Counted from the first letter of the stretch, positions 1 through 8,682 are shown. The stretch is DNA of 64,000 nucleotides from Roseateles_B sp041905785 (GCA_041905785.1 JAYRKJ010000020.1:1-64000), one strand, 5' to 3'. Notes: generated by a model not told the origin, from the sequence alone. Program-made: numbers and translations.

Positions 1-41
1 GGTCTGGCGCAGGGCACTCTCAAGCAGGCTCATCAAGCAAA

Positions 42-70
42 AAGGGGAACGTGTTGTACACATTCCCCTT
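42..70 (-). terminator. Rho-independent terminator downstream of lipA
   Basis: AAGGGGAA at 42-49 pairs with TTCCCCTT at 63-70, and GTGT at 51-54 pairs inside it with ACAC at 58-61, leaving one C/A mismatch and a 3-base loop. On the minus strand the hairpin is followed by a short T run (complement of the A run at 39-43), so it ends transcription coming from lipA. I see no gene in bases 1-41. Confidence 0.75.
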
Positions 71-149
71 CTACCTGATCAGCTGGCCTTTGGGCTTAAC
101 TGACTGGCATTGCGCAGCAGCGGGCCTTTTTCATGGTGCGGCGCGGGGT

Positions 150-1136
150 TCAGCTCCCGACACCCGCCTGCGCGGCCTGCTTGTCGGCGTGGTAGCTGGA
201 GCGCACCAGGGCGCCCACGGCGGCGTGGGTGAAGCCCATCTTGTAGGCCTCGGCCTCGTACATCTTGAAGACGTCCGGGTGCACATAGCGGCGCACCGGC
301 AGGTGGTGGCCGGACGGGGCCAGGTATTGCCCGATGGTGAGCATGTCGATGTTGTGGGCGCGCATGTCGCGCATCACCTGCAGCACTTCTTCGTCGGTCT
401 CACCCAGGCCCACCATGATGCCGCTCTTGGTCGGCACGCCGGGCACTTCTTCCTTGAAGCGCTTGAGCAGGTTCAGGCTGAACTCGTAGTCAGAGCCGGG
501 GCGGGCTTCCTTGTAGAGGCGGGGCGCGGTCTCGAGGTTGTGGTTCATCACGTCGGGCGGGGCGGCCTTGAGGATGTCCAGGGCGCGGTCCATGCGTCCG
601 CGGAAATCGGGCACCAGGACTTCGATCTGGGTCGCGGGGCTGAGCGCGCGGACCTTGGTGATGCACTCGGCAAAGTGCCCGGCGCCGCCGTCGCGCAGGT
701 CGTCGCGGTCCACACTGGTGATCACCACGTACTTCAGCTTCAGTGCGGCAATGGTCTTGGCCAAGTTCTCCGGTTCGTCGGCATCCAGCGGGTCCGGGCG
801 GCCGTGGCCGACATCGCAGAAGGGGCAGCGGCGGGTGCACTTGTCACCCATGATCATGAAGGTGGCCGTGCCGTGGCCGAAGCACTCGCCGATGTTCGGG
901 CAGGAGGCTTCCTCGCAGACCGTGTGCAGCTTGTGCTCGCGCAGGATCTGCTTGATCTCGTAGAAGCGGGTGCTGGGCGAGCCGGCCTTCACGCGGATCC
1001 AGTCCGGCTTCTTCAGCGTTTCGGCGGGCACGATCTTGATGGGAATGCGCGCGGTCTTGGCCTGGGCCTTCTGCTTGGCGCTGGCGTCGTAGGCCTCGCC
1101 GGTCTTGGCTTCGTGGGTGATGTTCTCGGTGGGCAT
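150..1136 (-). CDS. lipA: Lipoyl synthase LipA
   Basis: Radical SAM enzyme that inserts two sulfur atoms into protein-bound octanoyl groups to form the lipoyl cofactor of pyruvate and 2-oxoglutarate dehydrogenases and the glycine cleavage system; cytoplasmic. The 328-residue protein has both cysteine sets of the family: C74, C79 and C85 (auxiliary cluster, CEEASCPNIGEC) and C100, C104 and C107 (radical SAM cluster, CTRRCPFC). The C-terminal RSSYHAD motif supplies the serine ligand of the auxiliary cluster. Length is normal for proteobacterial LipA. It follows lipB on the same strand with a 44-base gap and is probably cotranscribed, ending at the hairpin at 42-70. Confidence 0.98.
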   Translation of the reverse strand: MPTENITHEAKTGEAYDASAKQKAQAKTARIPIKIVPAETLKKPDWIRVKAGSPSTRFYEIKQILREHKLHTVCEEASCPNIGECFGHGTATFMIMGDKCTRRCPFCDVGHGRPDPLDADEPENLAKTIAALKLKYVVITSVDRDDLRDGGAGHFAECITKVRALSPATQIEVLVPDFRGRMDRALDILKAAPPDVMNHNLETAPRLYKEARPGSDYEFSLNLLKRFKEEVPGVPTKSGIMVGLGETDEEVLQVMRDMRAHNIDMLTIGQYLAPSGHHLPVRRYVHPDVFKMYEAEAYKMGFTHAAVGALVRSSYHADKQAAQAGVGS

Positions 1137-1180
1137 GGCGCCTCGTCCTCAGGGCTGGCTCAGTGCAAACGCAGTGAAGG

Positions 1181-1849
1181 TCACGGCGTGAGCTGGGCGG
1201 CCAGCCGTTCGCCGAATCGCTGGGCCACCGTGGCCCAGTCAGAGAAAACCCGAAGTGTAACGAGGTCCACCGTCTTCAGTCCTGCGTAGCCGCAAGGGTT
1301 GATGCCATCGAAAGGGTGCAAATCCATGTCGACATTGAGCGCCACGCCGTGATAGCTGCAGTGCCGACTGATCTTGATGCCCAGAGCCGCGATCTTGCCC
1401 AAGCCCTTGAACGGGTCGCTGGGATCGGCCGGTCCGGTGAGCGCGGCATGCGCGCCAGGATCGTCCAGCCGGACATAAATGCCCGGCGCCCCGCCCACGC
1501 GATGCCCCGTCACGCCGAAGGTCTCCAGGGTCTGGATCACCGCGGCCTCCAGGCGGAACACGTACTCGCGCACATAGATGCCCAGCCGCTGAAGGTCCAC
1601 CAGGGGATAGGCCACCACCTGGCCGGGACCATGGTAGGTCACCTGCCCGCCGCGGTTGGTCTGCACCACCGGGATGCCGGCCGGATTGAGAATGTGGTCG
1701 GCCTTGCCGGCCAGGCCCTGGGTGTAGACGGGATCGAATTCACAAAGCCAAAGCTCGTCCGGCGTGTCAGGACCGCGCTGGGCGGTGAAGGCCTGCATGG
1801 CGGCCAGGGTGGCCGCATAGTCGGCGCGGCCCAGTGTCTTGATCAGCAT
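1181..1849 (-). CDS. lipB: Octanoyltransferase LipB
   Basis: Transfers octanoyl from acyl carrier protein to lipoyl domains, the step before LipA; cytoplasmic. Sequence shows the family blocks NRGGQVTYHGPGQ, the catalytic lysine region GLGKIAALGIK and the catalytic cysteine in GINPCGYAGL. I chose the ATG at 1849 (protein begins MLIKTLGRADY, 222 residues) because family members start near this point. An in-frame ATG at 1885 would add 12 residues, and neither start has a strong Shine-Dalgarno. It is divergent from the Sel1-repeat gene at 1942 and lies just upstream of lipA. Confidence 0.96.
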   Translation of the reverse strand: MLIKTLGRADYAATLAAMQAFTAQRGPDTPDELWLCEFDPVYTQGLAGKADHILNPAGIPVVQTNRGGQVTYHGPGQVVAYPLVDLQRLGIYVREYVFRLEAAVIQTLETFGVTGHRVGGAPGIYVRLDDPGAHAALTGPADPSDPFKGLGKIAALGIKISRHCSYHGVALNVDMDLHPFDGINPCGYAGLKTVDLVTLRVFSDWATVAQRFGERLAAQLTP

Positions 1850-1941
1850 GGGCGAGATGGTAGCGCCGGCCTTGTAAGGCCCCATGTACCCAGCACGACC
1901 GAGACTGCGCTACAAGCTGCAAAGTACCGGAGGATTCGACC

Positions 1942-2619
1942 ATGCCGCGACGCACCGCCCTGCTCCCCCTCGTGATGCTCGTCTTCTGGAGCGCATCGGC
2001 TCTGGCCCAGCCTTCGCTGGCCCTGCCGGTGGACCGCGCCATCGCCGCCTATGCCGAGGGGCGGCTGCCTGAGGCCGCACAGGCCTTCCAGCAGCTCGCC
2101 CTCCAGGGCCATGCCCTGGCCCGCTACAACCTGGCGATGATGCATTTGCGCGGCGAGCTGGCCAAGCCCAGCGTCCTTACGGCCAAACGCCTGCTGGAAC
2201 AGGCGGCGGCCCAGGGCTTCGTGCGGGCAGAGCTGTCCCTGGGCGAGCTGTACGAGCAAGGGCAGCTGGGCCGCCCGGATCTGGTCCAGGCCCAGCACTG
2301 GTTCCGGCGCGCGGCCGAGCATGGCAGTGTGGATGCCCAGGTGGCGGTGGCCACCGCCTACTTCCTGGGGCGCGGTGCCGACAAGGACCTGGCTCAGGCC
2401 GCCCGCTGGTTTCGGGAAGCGGCCGTCGGTGGCGACGTGGGTGCGCAATACCTGCTGGCCTCGCTCTACGAGCACGGCGACGGGGTGCCCCGGGACCTGC
2501 GCCTGGCGCGCTACTGGTACGACATCGCAGCCCAGAACGGCGACGAGGCCGCGCCCTTCAAGCGGCGGGAAATCGACGCCCGCATCGAAGCCGAGCAGCA
2601 GCTGCGGGACGGGGCCTGA
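1942..2619 (+). CDS. Exported Sel1-like repeat protein
   Basis: A 225-residue protein with a signal peptide (about residues 1-22, cleavage after ALA-Q likely) followed by about four Sel1-type TPR repeats. These are visible as recurring A-x-x-x-L-G-x-x-Y/F and A-x-x-W-F/Y-R/D-x-A-A blocks (LGELYEQGQLG, AYFLGRGADKD, ASLYEHGDGVPRD). Sel1 repeats form alpha/alpha solenoids that bind proteins, often as adaptors in envelope stress or secretion. No catalytic domain is seen. GGAGG lies about 8 bases before the ATG. The gene is divergent from lipB and convergent with the DUF493 gene. The repeat family is clear; the partner is unknown. Confidence 0.85.
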   Translation: MPRRTALLPLVMLVFWSASALAQPSLALPVDRAIAAYAEGRLPEAAQAFQQLALQGHALARYNLAMMHLRGELAKPSVLTAKRLLEQAAAQGFVRAELSLGELYEQGQLGRPDLVQAQHWFRRAAEHGSVDAQVAVATAYFLGRGADKDLAQAARWFREAAVGGDVGAQYLLASLYEHGDGVPRDLRLARYWYDIAAQNGDEAAPFKRREIDARIEAEQQLRDGA

Positions 2620-2634
2620 AGTCCTGCCGCGGCT

Positions 2635-2913
2635 TCAGAGCACGACCTTGACCATGGGGTGCGTGCTCAGCGTGCGATAGAGCTCGTCGAGCTGCTCGCG
2701 GCTGGTGGCCGTGATGGTGATGGTCAGGCCCAGGTAGTTGCCGCTGCTGCTCGGACGGCGCTCGATGGTATTGGCATCGAAGTCCGGGTCGAACTGCTGG
2801 GCGACCATCACGATGGCCTCGAGAAAGCCGTCCACATGTGCACCCATCACTTTGACGGGGAACTTCGACGGGTATTCGATCAGCGATTGCTCGGGGGGGA
2901 TCGTCGGCGCCAT
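2635..2913 (-). CDS. DUF493 (YbeD-like) protein
   Basis: A 92-residue protein matching the DUF493/YbeD family by its opening (IPPEQSLIEYPSKFPVKVMG), the central SSSGNYLGLTITI and its C-terminal STHPMVKVVL. Family members are small ACT-like alpha/beta folds; E. coli ybeD sits between dacA and lipB, and the same association is seen here, which supports the call. No enzymatic function is established. It follows the aminotransferase gene with a 62-base gap and would end before the convergent Sel1 gene. Confidence 0.9.
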   Translation of the reverse strand: MAPTIPPEQSLIEYPSKFPVKVMGAHVDGFLEAIVMVAQQFDPDFDANTIERRPSSSGNYLGLTITITATSREQLDELYRTLSTHPMVKVVL

Positions 2914-2975
2914 GCGCCCTCCTTCAAAAACTCAAACTCGTCTGCGGTCGGGCCGCGGAACATGTCGCGAGGCTC

Positions 2976-3851
2976 TCAGACAGACTGCAATGCCTTGGCA
3001 CGCTGATAGGCCTCGTAAAGCCTGGCATACACCGGCCCGGGCTTGCCATGCAGCGCACCGTGCCCGACCGGCTCGTGGTCCAGTCGCGTCACCGGCAGCA
3101 CCTCCTTGGTGGCCGAGCTCAGCAGGATCTCGTCTGCCGCAAAGACCTCGGCCTCGGCGATGGGCCGCAAGTTGTAGCCGATGCCCAGCTCCTCGCACAA
3201 CTCGTGCAGCAGGCCCATGCGCACCCCCTCCAACAGCAGCTCGGAACGCGGGGGGCCCAGCAGCGCGCCTTCCTTGACGATCCAGACGTTGGACGCCGAG
3301 GCCTCGGTCAGGAAGCCGTCGCGAAAGAGGATGGTTTCCTGCGCACCTTGGTCGGCGCTGATCTGGCGGGCCAGCACATTGCCCAGCAGCGAGGTGCTCT
3401 TGATGTCGCCCCGCTGCCAGCGGAAGTCGCGCGCGCTGATGCAGGCCACGCCATGATGGCGCTGCTCGGCACTGGGCCAGGCCGGCGCCATGCAGTAGCT
3501 GAAGACCGTCGGCGCGATGTCTGGCGGCATCACGTGGTCCCGCGGCGCCTCGCCCCGGGTGACCTGCAAGTACCACCATTGATCCCCACCGCCTGCGCGT
3601 TCGACCAGGTCCCGTCCCAGGCGCATCCATTCGTGGCGGCTCAAGGGATTGGCCATGCGCAAGCGGGCGAGGCTTCGGTCCAGGCGCTCCAGATGGTCCT
3701 CGACGCGGAACATGCGCCCGTCGTAGACCGGCACCAGCTCGTAGACGCCGTCGCCGAACAGAAAGCCCCGGTCCAGTGGCGAGATGCGCGCCTCGGACAG
3801 GGGCAGCACCGCCCCGTTCAGGTAGCACAAGCCTTCGGGCATCAGCTTCAT
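2976..3851 (-). CDS. Class IV aminotransferase, D-alanine aminotransferase type
   Basis: A 291-residue PLP enzyme of fold type IV. Visible features are the N-terminal GxFLFGDGVYE block, the catalytic lysine K151 in GDIKSTSLLGN and the phosphate-region TEASASNVW (E183). These fit D-amino-acid aminotransferase, which makes D-alanine or D-glutamate for peptidoglycan, better than branched-chain aminotransferase. The neighbour dacA, a D-Ala-D-Ala carboxypeptidase, supports a cell-wall D-amino-acid role (inference). Aminodeoxychorismate lyase is the main alternative in this family but is less likely with this lysine context. Confidence 0.85.
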   Translation of the reverse strand: MKLMPEGLCYLNGAVLPLSEARISPLDRGFLFGDGVYELVPVYDGRMFRVEDHLERLDRSLARLRMANPLSRHEWMRLGRDLVERAGGGDQWWYLQVTRGEAPRDHVMPPDIAPTVFSYCMAPAWPSAEQRHHGVACISARDFRWQRGDIKSTSLLGNVLARQISADQGAQETILFRDGFLTEASASNVWIVKEGALLGPPRSELLLEGVRMGLLHELCEELGIGYNLRPIAEAEVFAADEILLSSATKEVLPVTRLDHEPVGHGALHGKPGPVYARLYEAYQRAKALQSV

Positions 3852-3938
3852 CGCGGACTCCTTGCTGACAGGTCTGCGTTCATGCAGCTTACGCCACTGC
3901 GTCAGGACTGGGCAGTCTTGGCCTGAATTCGATCCGGC

Positions 3939-5087
3939 TTATTTGATCCAGAGCCGGATCGAGTCCCAGGCACGGCCCAGGATGCCGGCCTGCGCCACGC
4001 TCTCCTGCACCACCAGCGGCACTTCGGCCACGGCGACACCGCCGGTGGTCGTCACCTTGATCGTGCCCACGCGCTGCCCCTTGTTGAGCGGCGCGACCAG
4101 CGGGTCGGTGCGCTCGACCTGCGTCTGCAGCTTGCCGCCCTCACCTCGCGGCACCGCCACGAAGACCGGGCCTTCGGCGCCCAGCTTGACCTCGGCCACC
4201 GCGCCCTTCCAGACCTTGACCGTGCTCGCCGCCTGGCCGGCTTCAAAGAGCTTGACCGCGTCATAAGCCGAATAGCCCCAGTTCAACAGCTTCTGGCTCT
4301 CGTTGGCACGCGCTTCCTTGGAGGCCGTGCCCATGACCACGCTCAGAAGCCGGCGCTTGCCGTTGGGGAAATCGCGCTGTGCGCTGGCCACCAGGCAGTA
4401 GCCCGCGGCGTCGGTGAAGCCGGTCTTCATGCCGTCCACGCTGGGGTCGCGGGTCAGCAGCAGGTTGCGGTTGTGCTGGCGGATCTTGTTGAAGGTGTAC
4501 TCGCGCTGCGAGTAGTAGGGGTAGTACTCTGGGAAGTCGCGGATGATGTGCGAGGCAATCACCGCGATGTCGCGCGCACTGCTCTTGTGACCGGCCTCGC
4601 TCAGGCCGGTCACGTTGGTGAAGCGCGTGTTCTTGAGGCCCCAGGCCTGGGCCTGGCGGTTCATCATCGCGACGAACTGTTCCAGCGTGCCGCCCACGCC
4701 CTCGGCCAGCGCCACCGAGGCGTCATTGCCCGACTGGATGATGAGGCCGCGCAGCAGCTCATCCACCTTGGGGCGCATGGTGGTGTCGATGAACATCAGC
4801 GAGGGATCGCCCTTGCGCTCGTCCCAGGCGCGCTTGGACACGCTCAGCTCCTGATCCAGCGTCAGGCGCTTTTCCTTCAGAGCCTGGAAGGTCAGGTATG
4901 CCGTCATCAGCTTGGTCAGCGAGGCGGGATCATTGGGCGCATCGGCCTCGCGCTCGGCCAGGATCTTGTTGGCCGTCATGTCCAGCAGCACATAGCTGCG
5001 GGCGGCGATCTCGGGCGCTTGCGGCGCCTGGGCCTGCGCGGACACAGCCGCCACGCCGGCCAGGGCCAGGGCAATCAGTCGTTTCAT
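3939..5087 (-). CDS. dacA: D-alanyl-D-alanine carboxypeptidase (PBP5/6 type)
   Basis: Penicillin-binding protein that trims the terminal D-alanine from peptidoglycan pentapeptides in the periplasm. Signal peptide at residues 1-20 (MKRLIALALAGVAAVSAQAQ). The three active-site motifs are present: SLTK (S56, K59), SGN (119-121) and KTG (221-223). The C-terminal PBP5 beta domain ends in an amphipathic stretch (AGILGRAWDSIRLWIK) that anchors the protein to the membrane surface. The start is the ATG at 5087; the reading frame stays open upstream into the hydrolase gene, but that extension is antisense-like and is rejected. A 9-bp inverted repeat (3931-3939 with 3952-3960) spans the stop. Confidence 0.96.
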   Translation of the reverse strand: MKRLIALALAGVAAVSAQAQAPQAPEIAARSYVLLDMTANKILAEREADAPNDPASLTKLMTAYLTFQALKEKRLTLDQELSVSKRAWDERKGDPSLMFIDTTMRPKVDELLRGLIIQSGNDASVALAEGVGGTLEQFVAMMNRQAQAWGLKNTRFTNVTGLSEAGHKSSARDIAVIASHIIRDFPEYYPYYSQREYTFNKIRQHNRNLLLTRDPSVDGMKTGFTDAAGYCLVASAQRDFPNGKRRLLSVVMGTASKEARANESQKLLNWGYSAYDAVKLFEAGQAASTVKVWKGAVAEVKLGAEGPVFVAVPRGEGGKLQTQVERTDPLVAPLNKGQRVGTIKVTTTGGVAVAEVPLVVQESVAQAGILGRAWDSIRLWIK

Positions 5088-5131
5088 GGGAATGCGAAAA
5101 AGAGAAGTAGAGATGCGGCGCGCAGCAAGGC

Positions 5132-5749
5132 TCAATGCCAGCTGCGCAGCACGAGGTTCTTGAGCAGGGTCAGCTGCCCATGGAAGAAATGACCCACGCC
5201 GGGCACGACGATGACGGGCAGGTGCTGCGGGCGGGCCCAGTCCAGCACCGAGCTCAGCGGCACGACATCGTCCACCTCGCCATGGATCACCAGGGAGTGC
5301 GCAGGCACGGGCGCCATGTCGAAGCGCGAAGTCGCGGGACCGACCAGCACCAGGCGCTCCGGCGCCAGCTCGCCGTCCAGGCGCTGCGCCGCCCGCGAGG
5401 CCACATAGCCGCCGAAGGAAAAGCCGCCCAGCACCAAGGGCAGGCCCGGCTGACGGAAGTGGGCGACGACGGCCAGTGCATCGTCCAACTCGCCCCGGCC
5501 TTCGTCCCAGCCCCCTTCGGACTGGCCGATGCCGCGAAAGTTGAAACGCACGACCTGGTACCCCAGCTGCACGAAGGCGCGCGCCAAGGTCTGGACCACC
5601 TTGTTGTCCATGGTCCCGCCCTGGGTGGGATTGGGGTGGCAGATCACGGCCGTGCCGCGCGGTGCCTGCAGGTCCAGCAACTGGTCCACCGCGCACTCGA
5701 TCTTGCCGGCTGGGCCTTCGATCAGGACTTTCTTGGTCTGCGAATTCAT
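5132..5749 (-). CDS. Alpha/beta hydrolase
   Basis: A 205-residue serine hydrolase-like protein of the COG2945 type. The nucleophile elbow is GGFSFGGY (S111), the acid is in HGEVDDVVP (D160 or D161), and the base is H187 in GVGHFF. The opening HPNPTQGGTMDNKVV supplies the oxyanion region. No signal peptide, so cytoplasmic. The substrate is not known for this family. It sits between the ferredoxin gene (14 bases upstream) and dacA (44 bases downstream), all on the minus strand, so cotranscription is likely. The start ATG at 5749 gives a protein of normal family length. Confidence 0.88.
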   Translation of the reverse strand: MNSQTKKVLIEGPAGKIECAVDQLLDLQAPRGTAVICHPNPTQGGTMDNKVVQTLARAFVQLGYQVVRFNFRGIGQSEGGWDEGRGELDDALAVVAHFRQPGLPLVLGGFSFGGYVASRAAQRLDGELAPERLVLVGPATSRFDMAPVPAHSLVIHGEVDDVVPLSSVLDWARPQHLPVIVVPGVGHFFHGQLTLLKNLVLRSWH

Positions 5750-5763
5750 GGCGCCGGCAGCGT

Positions 5764-6090
5764 TCAACGTCCTACGGAGTCGGGCAGCACCAGACGTTCG
5801 ACGACCTGGCCCTTCTTCAGGTGGGACTCGACGATTTCGTCGATGTCGCTGCTGTCCACGAAGCTGTACCAGACCGCCTCCGGATAGACCACCGCCACGG
5901 GGCCACCTGCGCAGCGGTCCAGGCAACCGGCCTTGTTCACCCGCACGCCGCCCTTGCCGGCCAGGCCCTCGGCCCTGACCCGGTTTTTGCAATGGTCGAA
6001 GGCCGCCTGCGCGCCATGCTGGGCACAGGCGTTCTCGCCGTTGTCCCGCTGGTTGAGGCAGAAGAAGATGTGGCGCTCGTAATAGCTCAT
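5764..6090 (-). CDS. Thioredoxin-like 2Fe-2S ferredoxin
   Basis: A 108-residue protein of the (2Fe-2S) ferredoxin/NuoE-like thioredoxin fold. The cysteines C11, C22, C56 and C60 are spaced as in this family (C-x10-C near the N-terminus and C-x3-C in KAGCLDRCAGGP); C34 is an extra one. It probably carries electrons in the cytoplasm, but no partner reductase is visible nearby. It lies immediately upstream of the alpha/beta hydrolase on the same strand. Confidence 0.9.
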   Translation of the reverse strand: MSYYERHIFFCLNQRDNGENACAQHGAQAAFDHCKNRVRAEGLAGKGGVRVNKAGCLDRCAGGPVAVVYPEAVWYSFVDSSDIDEIVESHLKKGQVVERLVLPDSVGR

Positions 6091-6151
6091 GGCGCGGGAT
6101 TGTAGGCCGCGGGGGTTTGCCCCTGGGTTTGCCTCGATGCGGCCGGGCCTC

Positions 6152-7252
6152 TCAGCGTTCGCGCTGCGTCACGCCCCACAGCAGCCAGGCGATGGCGGCA
6201 AAGGGCCAGGCCCAGCCCACCCATTGCGCCAGGCCATAGAGGTTGATGAAGCGCCCCTGCTCCCAGGTCTGCAGGGTCTGGGCCAAGTAGGGATCGGTAG
6301 GCGCCTCAGTGATCAAGGCGATCAGCACCGTCAGCGCCACCAGGCCCCAGGCCGCATTGGCACGGCGCGACACCAGGCAGGCCAGCACGCTCAGCAGCAG
6401 GCCCGCAGCCAGCCCCGGCAGCGTGGTCGCGCTGATCCATGCCCAGGCGTGCTGGGGCCCGAAATTCAGGGCCGTCGACAGCGTGCTGACCAAGGCGCCG
6501 ACCACCAAGGCCGCCGCCACCAGCAGCAGCCGACGCCAGCCGGGGCGCGCCACTGACAGCGCCAGCAGCACCGGCCCCAGCAGACCCAGGCCTACCGCGA
6601 TGGCTTCCTGCCCAGGCGGCAGCGGCAGCTCGACCAGGTTCACGAAGTCGGCGTCACGCAGCGCCCAGGGCGTGCCATCCAGCGCCTGGGCGCTGAGCTC
6701 GCGCAGGCGTGGCAGCGCTTGCCCCAGCCCCAGAGGCAAGGGGGTCGGAAAGAGCAGCCCGACGGGCCACAGGGCCAGCAGGGCCAGCGCGCCCGCGCTT
6801 TGCGGCACGAACCAGCGCTCGCGCCAGCCGTGCCAGCGGGCCAGAGCACCCAGGCGATGCAGCAGCCAGCCCAGCAGTCCACCCGCGGCGGCGCCGGCAC
6901 TGTTGAGGGCCCAGTCCGCCAGCGAAGGGACGCGGCCCGGCAGGAAATACTGGAGCACCTCCAACAGATAAGAGCCCGCAGGCAGTCCCAGCAGGACCGC
7001 CAACCAGGCGGCGTGCTCCGTGCCGCCGCTGCGCACCACGGCCGCGAAGACCAGCAGCCCGAAAGGCGCGTAGCCCAGGGCGTTGGCCCAGACGTCGAAG
7101 CTCAGCCAGTAGCGCGGCCAATGCAGGACCAGCACGCCCTCGGCAGGCAGGCTGGGAGGCCAGCGCCAGGGCCAGAAGGGATACAGGCTCGCATAGAGCA
7201 CCAGCAGCGCGTAGATCACTGCCAGCCAACTGGCCGAGCTGCGCCGCCCCAT
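6152..7252 (-). CDS. VanZ-like integral membrane protein
   Basis: A 366-residue hydrophobic protein with about ten predicted membrane segments. The N-terminal part carries the VanZ pattern: a first helix ending in YASLYPFWPW, then FDVWANALGYAPFGLLVF and LADWALNSAGAAAGGLLGW. VanZ proteins are linked to teicoplanin tolerance in Gram-positives, but in Proteobacteria the role is unknown. The second half (about residues 160-366) extends beyond the usual VanZ domain and adds several more membrane segments. The start lies 3 bases after the stop of the HemJ-like gene, so the two form an operon. Confidence 0.82.
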   Translation of the reverse strand: MGRRSSASWLAVIYALLVLYASLYPFWPWRWPPSLPAEGVLVLHWPRYWLSFDVWANALGYAPFGLLVFAAVVRSGGTEHAAWLAVLLGLPAGSYLLEVLQYFLPGRVPSLADWALNSAGAAAGGLLGWLLHRLGALARWHGWRERWFVPQSAGALALLALWPVGLLFPTPLPLGLGQALPRLRELSAQALDGTPWALRDADFVNLVELPLPPGQEAIAVGLGLLGPVLLALSVARPGWRRLLLVAAALVVGALVSTLSTALNFGPQHAWAWISATTLPGLAAGLLLSVLACLVSRRANAAWGLVALTVLIALITEAPTDPYLAQTLQTWEQGRFINLYGLAQWVGWAWPFAAIAWLLWGVTQRER

Positions 7253-7255
7253 GGC

Positions 7256-7684
7256 TCAGAAGGGCTTGACGACCACCAGGATCACGATGGCCATGAACAG
7301 CAGCACCGACACCTCGTTGAACACCCGGTACCAGCGATGGCTGCGGCGATTGGCCAAGGCCTCGAATTGGCGCAGGTGGCTGCGGCAGACATGGTGGTAG
7401 CCCACCGCGCCGATGACCACCGCCAGCTTGGCGTGCATCCAGTACTGGCCCGGACCGCGACCGATGCCGTAGTAGAGCCACAGCACCAGGCCCAAGGCCA
7501 GGGCTGGGATCATCAGCAGGTTCATGAAGCGATACAGCTTGCGCCCCATCAGCAGCAGGCGCTCGCGTTCGGCATGGCTGTCGGCCGGCACCATGGCCAG
7601 GTTGACGAAGATGCGCGGCATGTAGAACAGGCCCGCAAACCAGGAGGCCACGAAGACGATGTGGAAGGCTTTGATCCAGAGCAT
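7256..7684 (-). CDS. hemJ: HemJ-like protoporphyrinogen IX oxidase (UPF0093/CopD family)
   Basis: A 142-residue membrane protein with four predicted helices, matching the HemJ family. It has an N-terminal LWIKAFHIVFVASWFAGLFYMPR (with the conserved histidine H8) and WMHAKLAVV with the conserved lysine. HemJ oxidises protoporphyrinogen IX to protoporphyrin IX in haem synthesis. The hemB gene lies 4 kb away but is not linked to it. Because the family also resembles CopD-type copper proteins, the enzyme assignment rests on length and these two conserved residues. Confidence 0.82.
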   Translation of the reverse strand: MLWIKAFHIVFVASWFAGLFYMPRIFVNLAMVPADSHAERERLLLMGRKLYRFMNLLMIPALALGLVLWLYYGIGRGPGQYWMHAKLAVVIGAVGYHHVCRSHLRQFEALANRRSHRWYRVFNEVSVLLFMAIVILVVVKPF

Positions 7685-7770
7685 GCGGGGATTATGGACC
7701 CGCAGCCTTGACGGCCAATCGGCGCAGCGCCGGTCGGGGTCAGGTCTTGATCAGGCGGCGGCGCGGGGGC

Positions 7771-8682
7771 TCAGGCCCTCAGTGCAGCCAGCCAGGCGGC
7801 GAAGTCGGCATCCATGTCCTGGCCCCAGCTTCGCACCAGTGCCTGGTAGCGCGGGTAGTCGCCCACGCGCGTCAGGGCCAGCATCTGGTCGATGCGTGCG
7901 CGCTGCCGCTCCAGCATGAAGCGCACGGCCAGATAGCCGCCGCCGTAGATGCGCTCCGTCCCGCCAAGGCTTTCATAACCCGTGTTGAAAAGCTCGCTCA
8001 GCGGCAGCTGCTGGGCCTGGGCGATCTGCTTCAGGCGCGGGTGGGCCTCGCCGTGGGCCAGGTACTCGGCCACACCCTCGGTCCACCAGACGAGGTAGGG
8101 GCGCAGCGGTGAGGGCTGGGCACAGTTCTCGGGCGGCGCGTGCGAGTCGTGCAGATTCGCGCAGAAGTCGCCCTGGAGATTGAAGCGGCCATCCAGGTAG
8201 TGCGTGAACTCGTGCGACAGGTTGTGGACCGCACCGCTGGCCTGCTGGTAGGCCACGAACTCGGCCTGATTGCCGGGCCGCTCGGGCAGCCCCTCCAGGT
8301 ACATGCCGCCGTTGTCCACCGGCATGTCGAAATGCTTGCCAGCCCAGCGCTTGAATTCCTGCACCGAGCGGTAGATGTTGGCTCGCAGCGCGACGTTGCC
8401 GTCCTGCGCGACCGGCCGCCCTTCGGTGCCGAACAGGGCATGGAAGCGCTGCTCCACCGCGGCCAGATCCTGGCAGATGCGGGCCTCCTGCTCGCTGCTC
8501 AGCGCCTGCGACCGCAGCAGCAGGCTGCTGCCGCAGCGGTGCGCTCGGCTCAGGACTCGCTCAACAGCGTCTTCGTTCAGCGCCGGGCGGCCGGAGCAGG
8601 CCACCAAGCCCAGCAGCAGCGGCACTAAGGCCGCATGCAGCGCGGCCGGCCGGCCCATCGCACTCAGGGTTCTCATCCACAT
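7771..8682 (-). CDS. Small M9 (Vibrio collagenase-like) metallopeptidase lipoprotein
   Basis: A 303-residue protein with a lipoprotein signal (residues 1-29, lipobox LVAC, C29). It is followed directly by a zinc-peptidase domain: HEFTH at 157-161 inside a HEFTHYLDGRF block, and the downstream WWTEGVAEYLA with the third-ligand glutamate. This pairing is typical of peptidase family M9, the Vibrio-type collagenases. Full-length collagenases have an activator domain plus PPC/PKD domains and exceed 600 residues, and those parts are absent here. The start is the ATG at 8682, with AAGGAG 8 bases upstream; a GTG at 8691 is the alternative. Likely anchored in the outer membrane facing periplasm or surface. 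The substrate is unknown. Confidence 0.82.
   Translation of the reverse strand: MWMRTLSAMGRPAALHAALVPLLLGLVACSGRPALNEDAVERVLSRAHRCGSSLLLRSQALSSEQEARICQDLAAVEQRFHALFGTEGRPVAQDGNVALRANIYRSVQEFKRWAGKHFDMPVDNGGMYLEGLPERPGNQAEFVAYQQASGAVHNLSHEFTHYLDGRFNLQGDFCANLHDSHAPPENCAQPSPLRPYLVWWTEGVAEYLAHGEAHPRLKQIAQAQQLPLSELFNTGYESLGGTERIYGGGYLAVRFMLERQRARIDQMLALTRVGDYPRYQALVRSWGQDMDADFAAWLAALRA

Noticed and set aside
3939..5696. dacA read as a 585-residue fusion with an N-terminal extension
   Set aside because: The extension is the wrong frame of the alpha/beta hydrolase gene; dacA has its own signal peptide starting at 5087.
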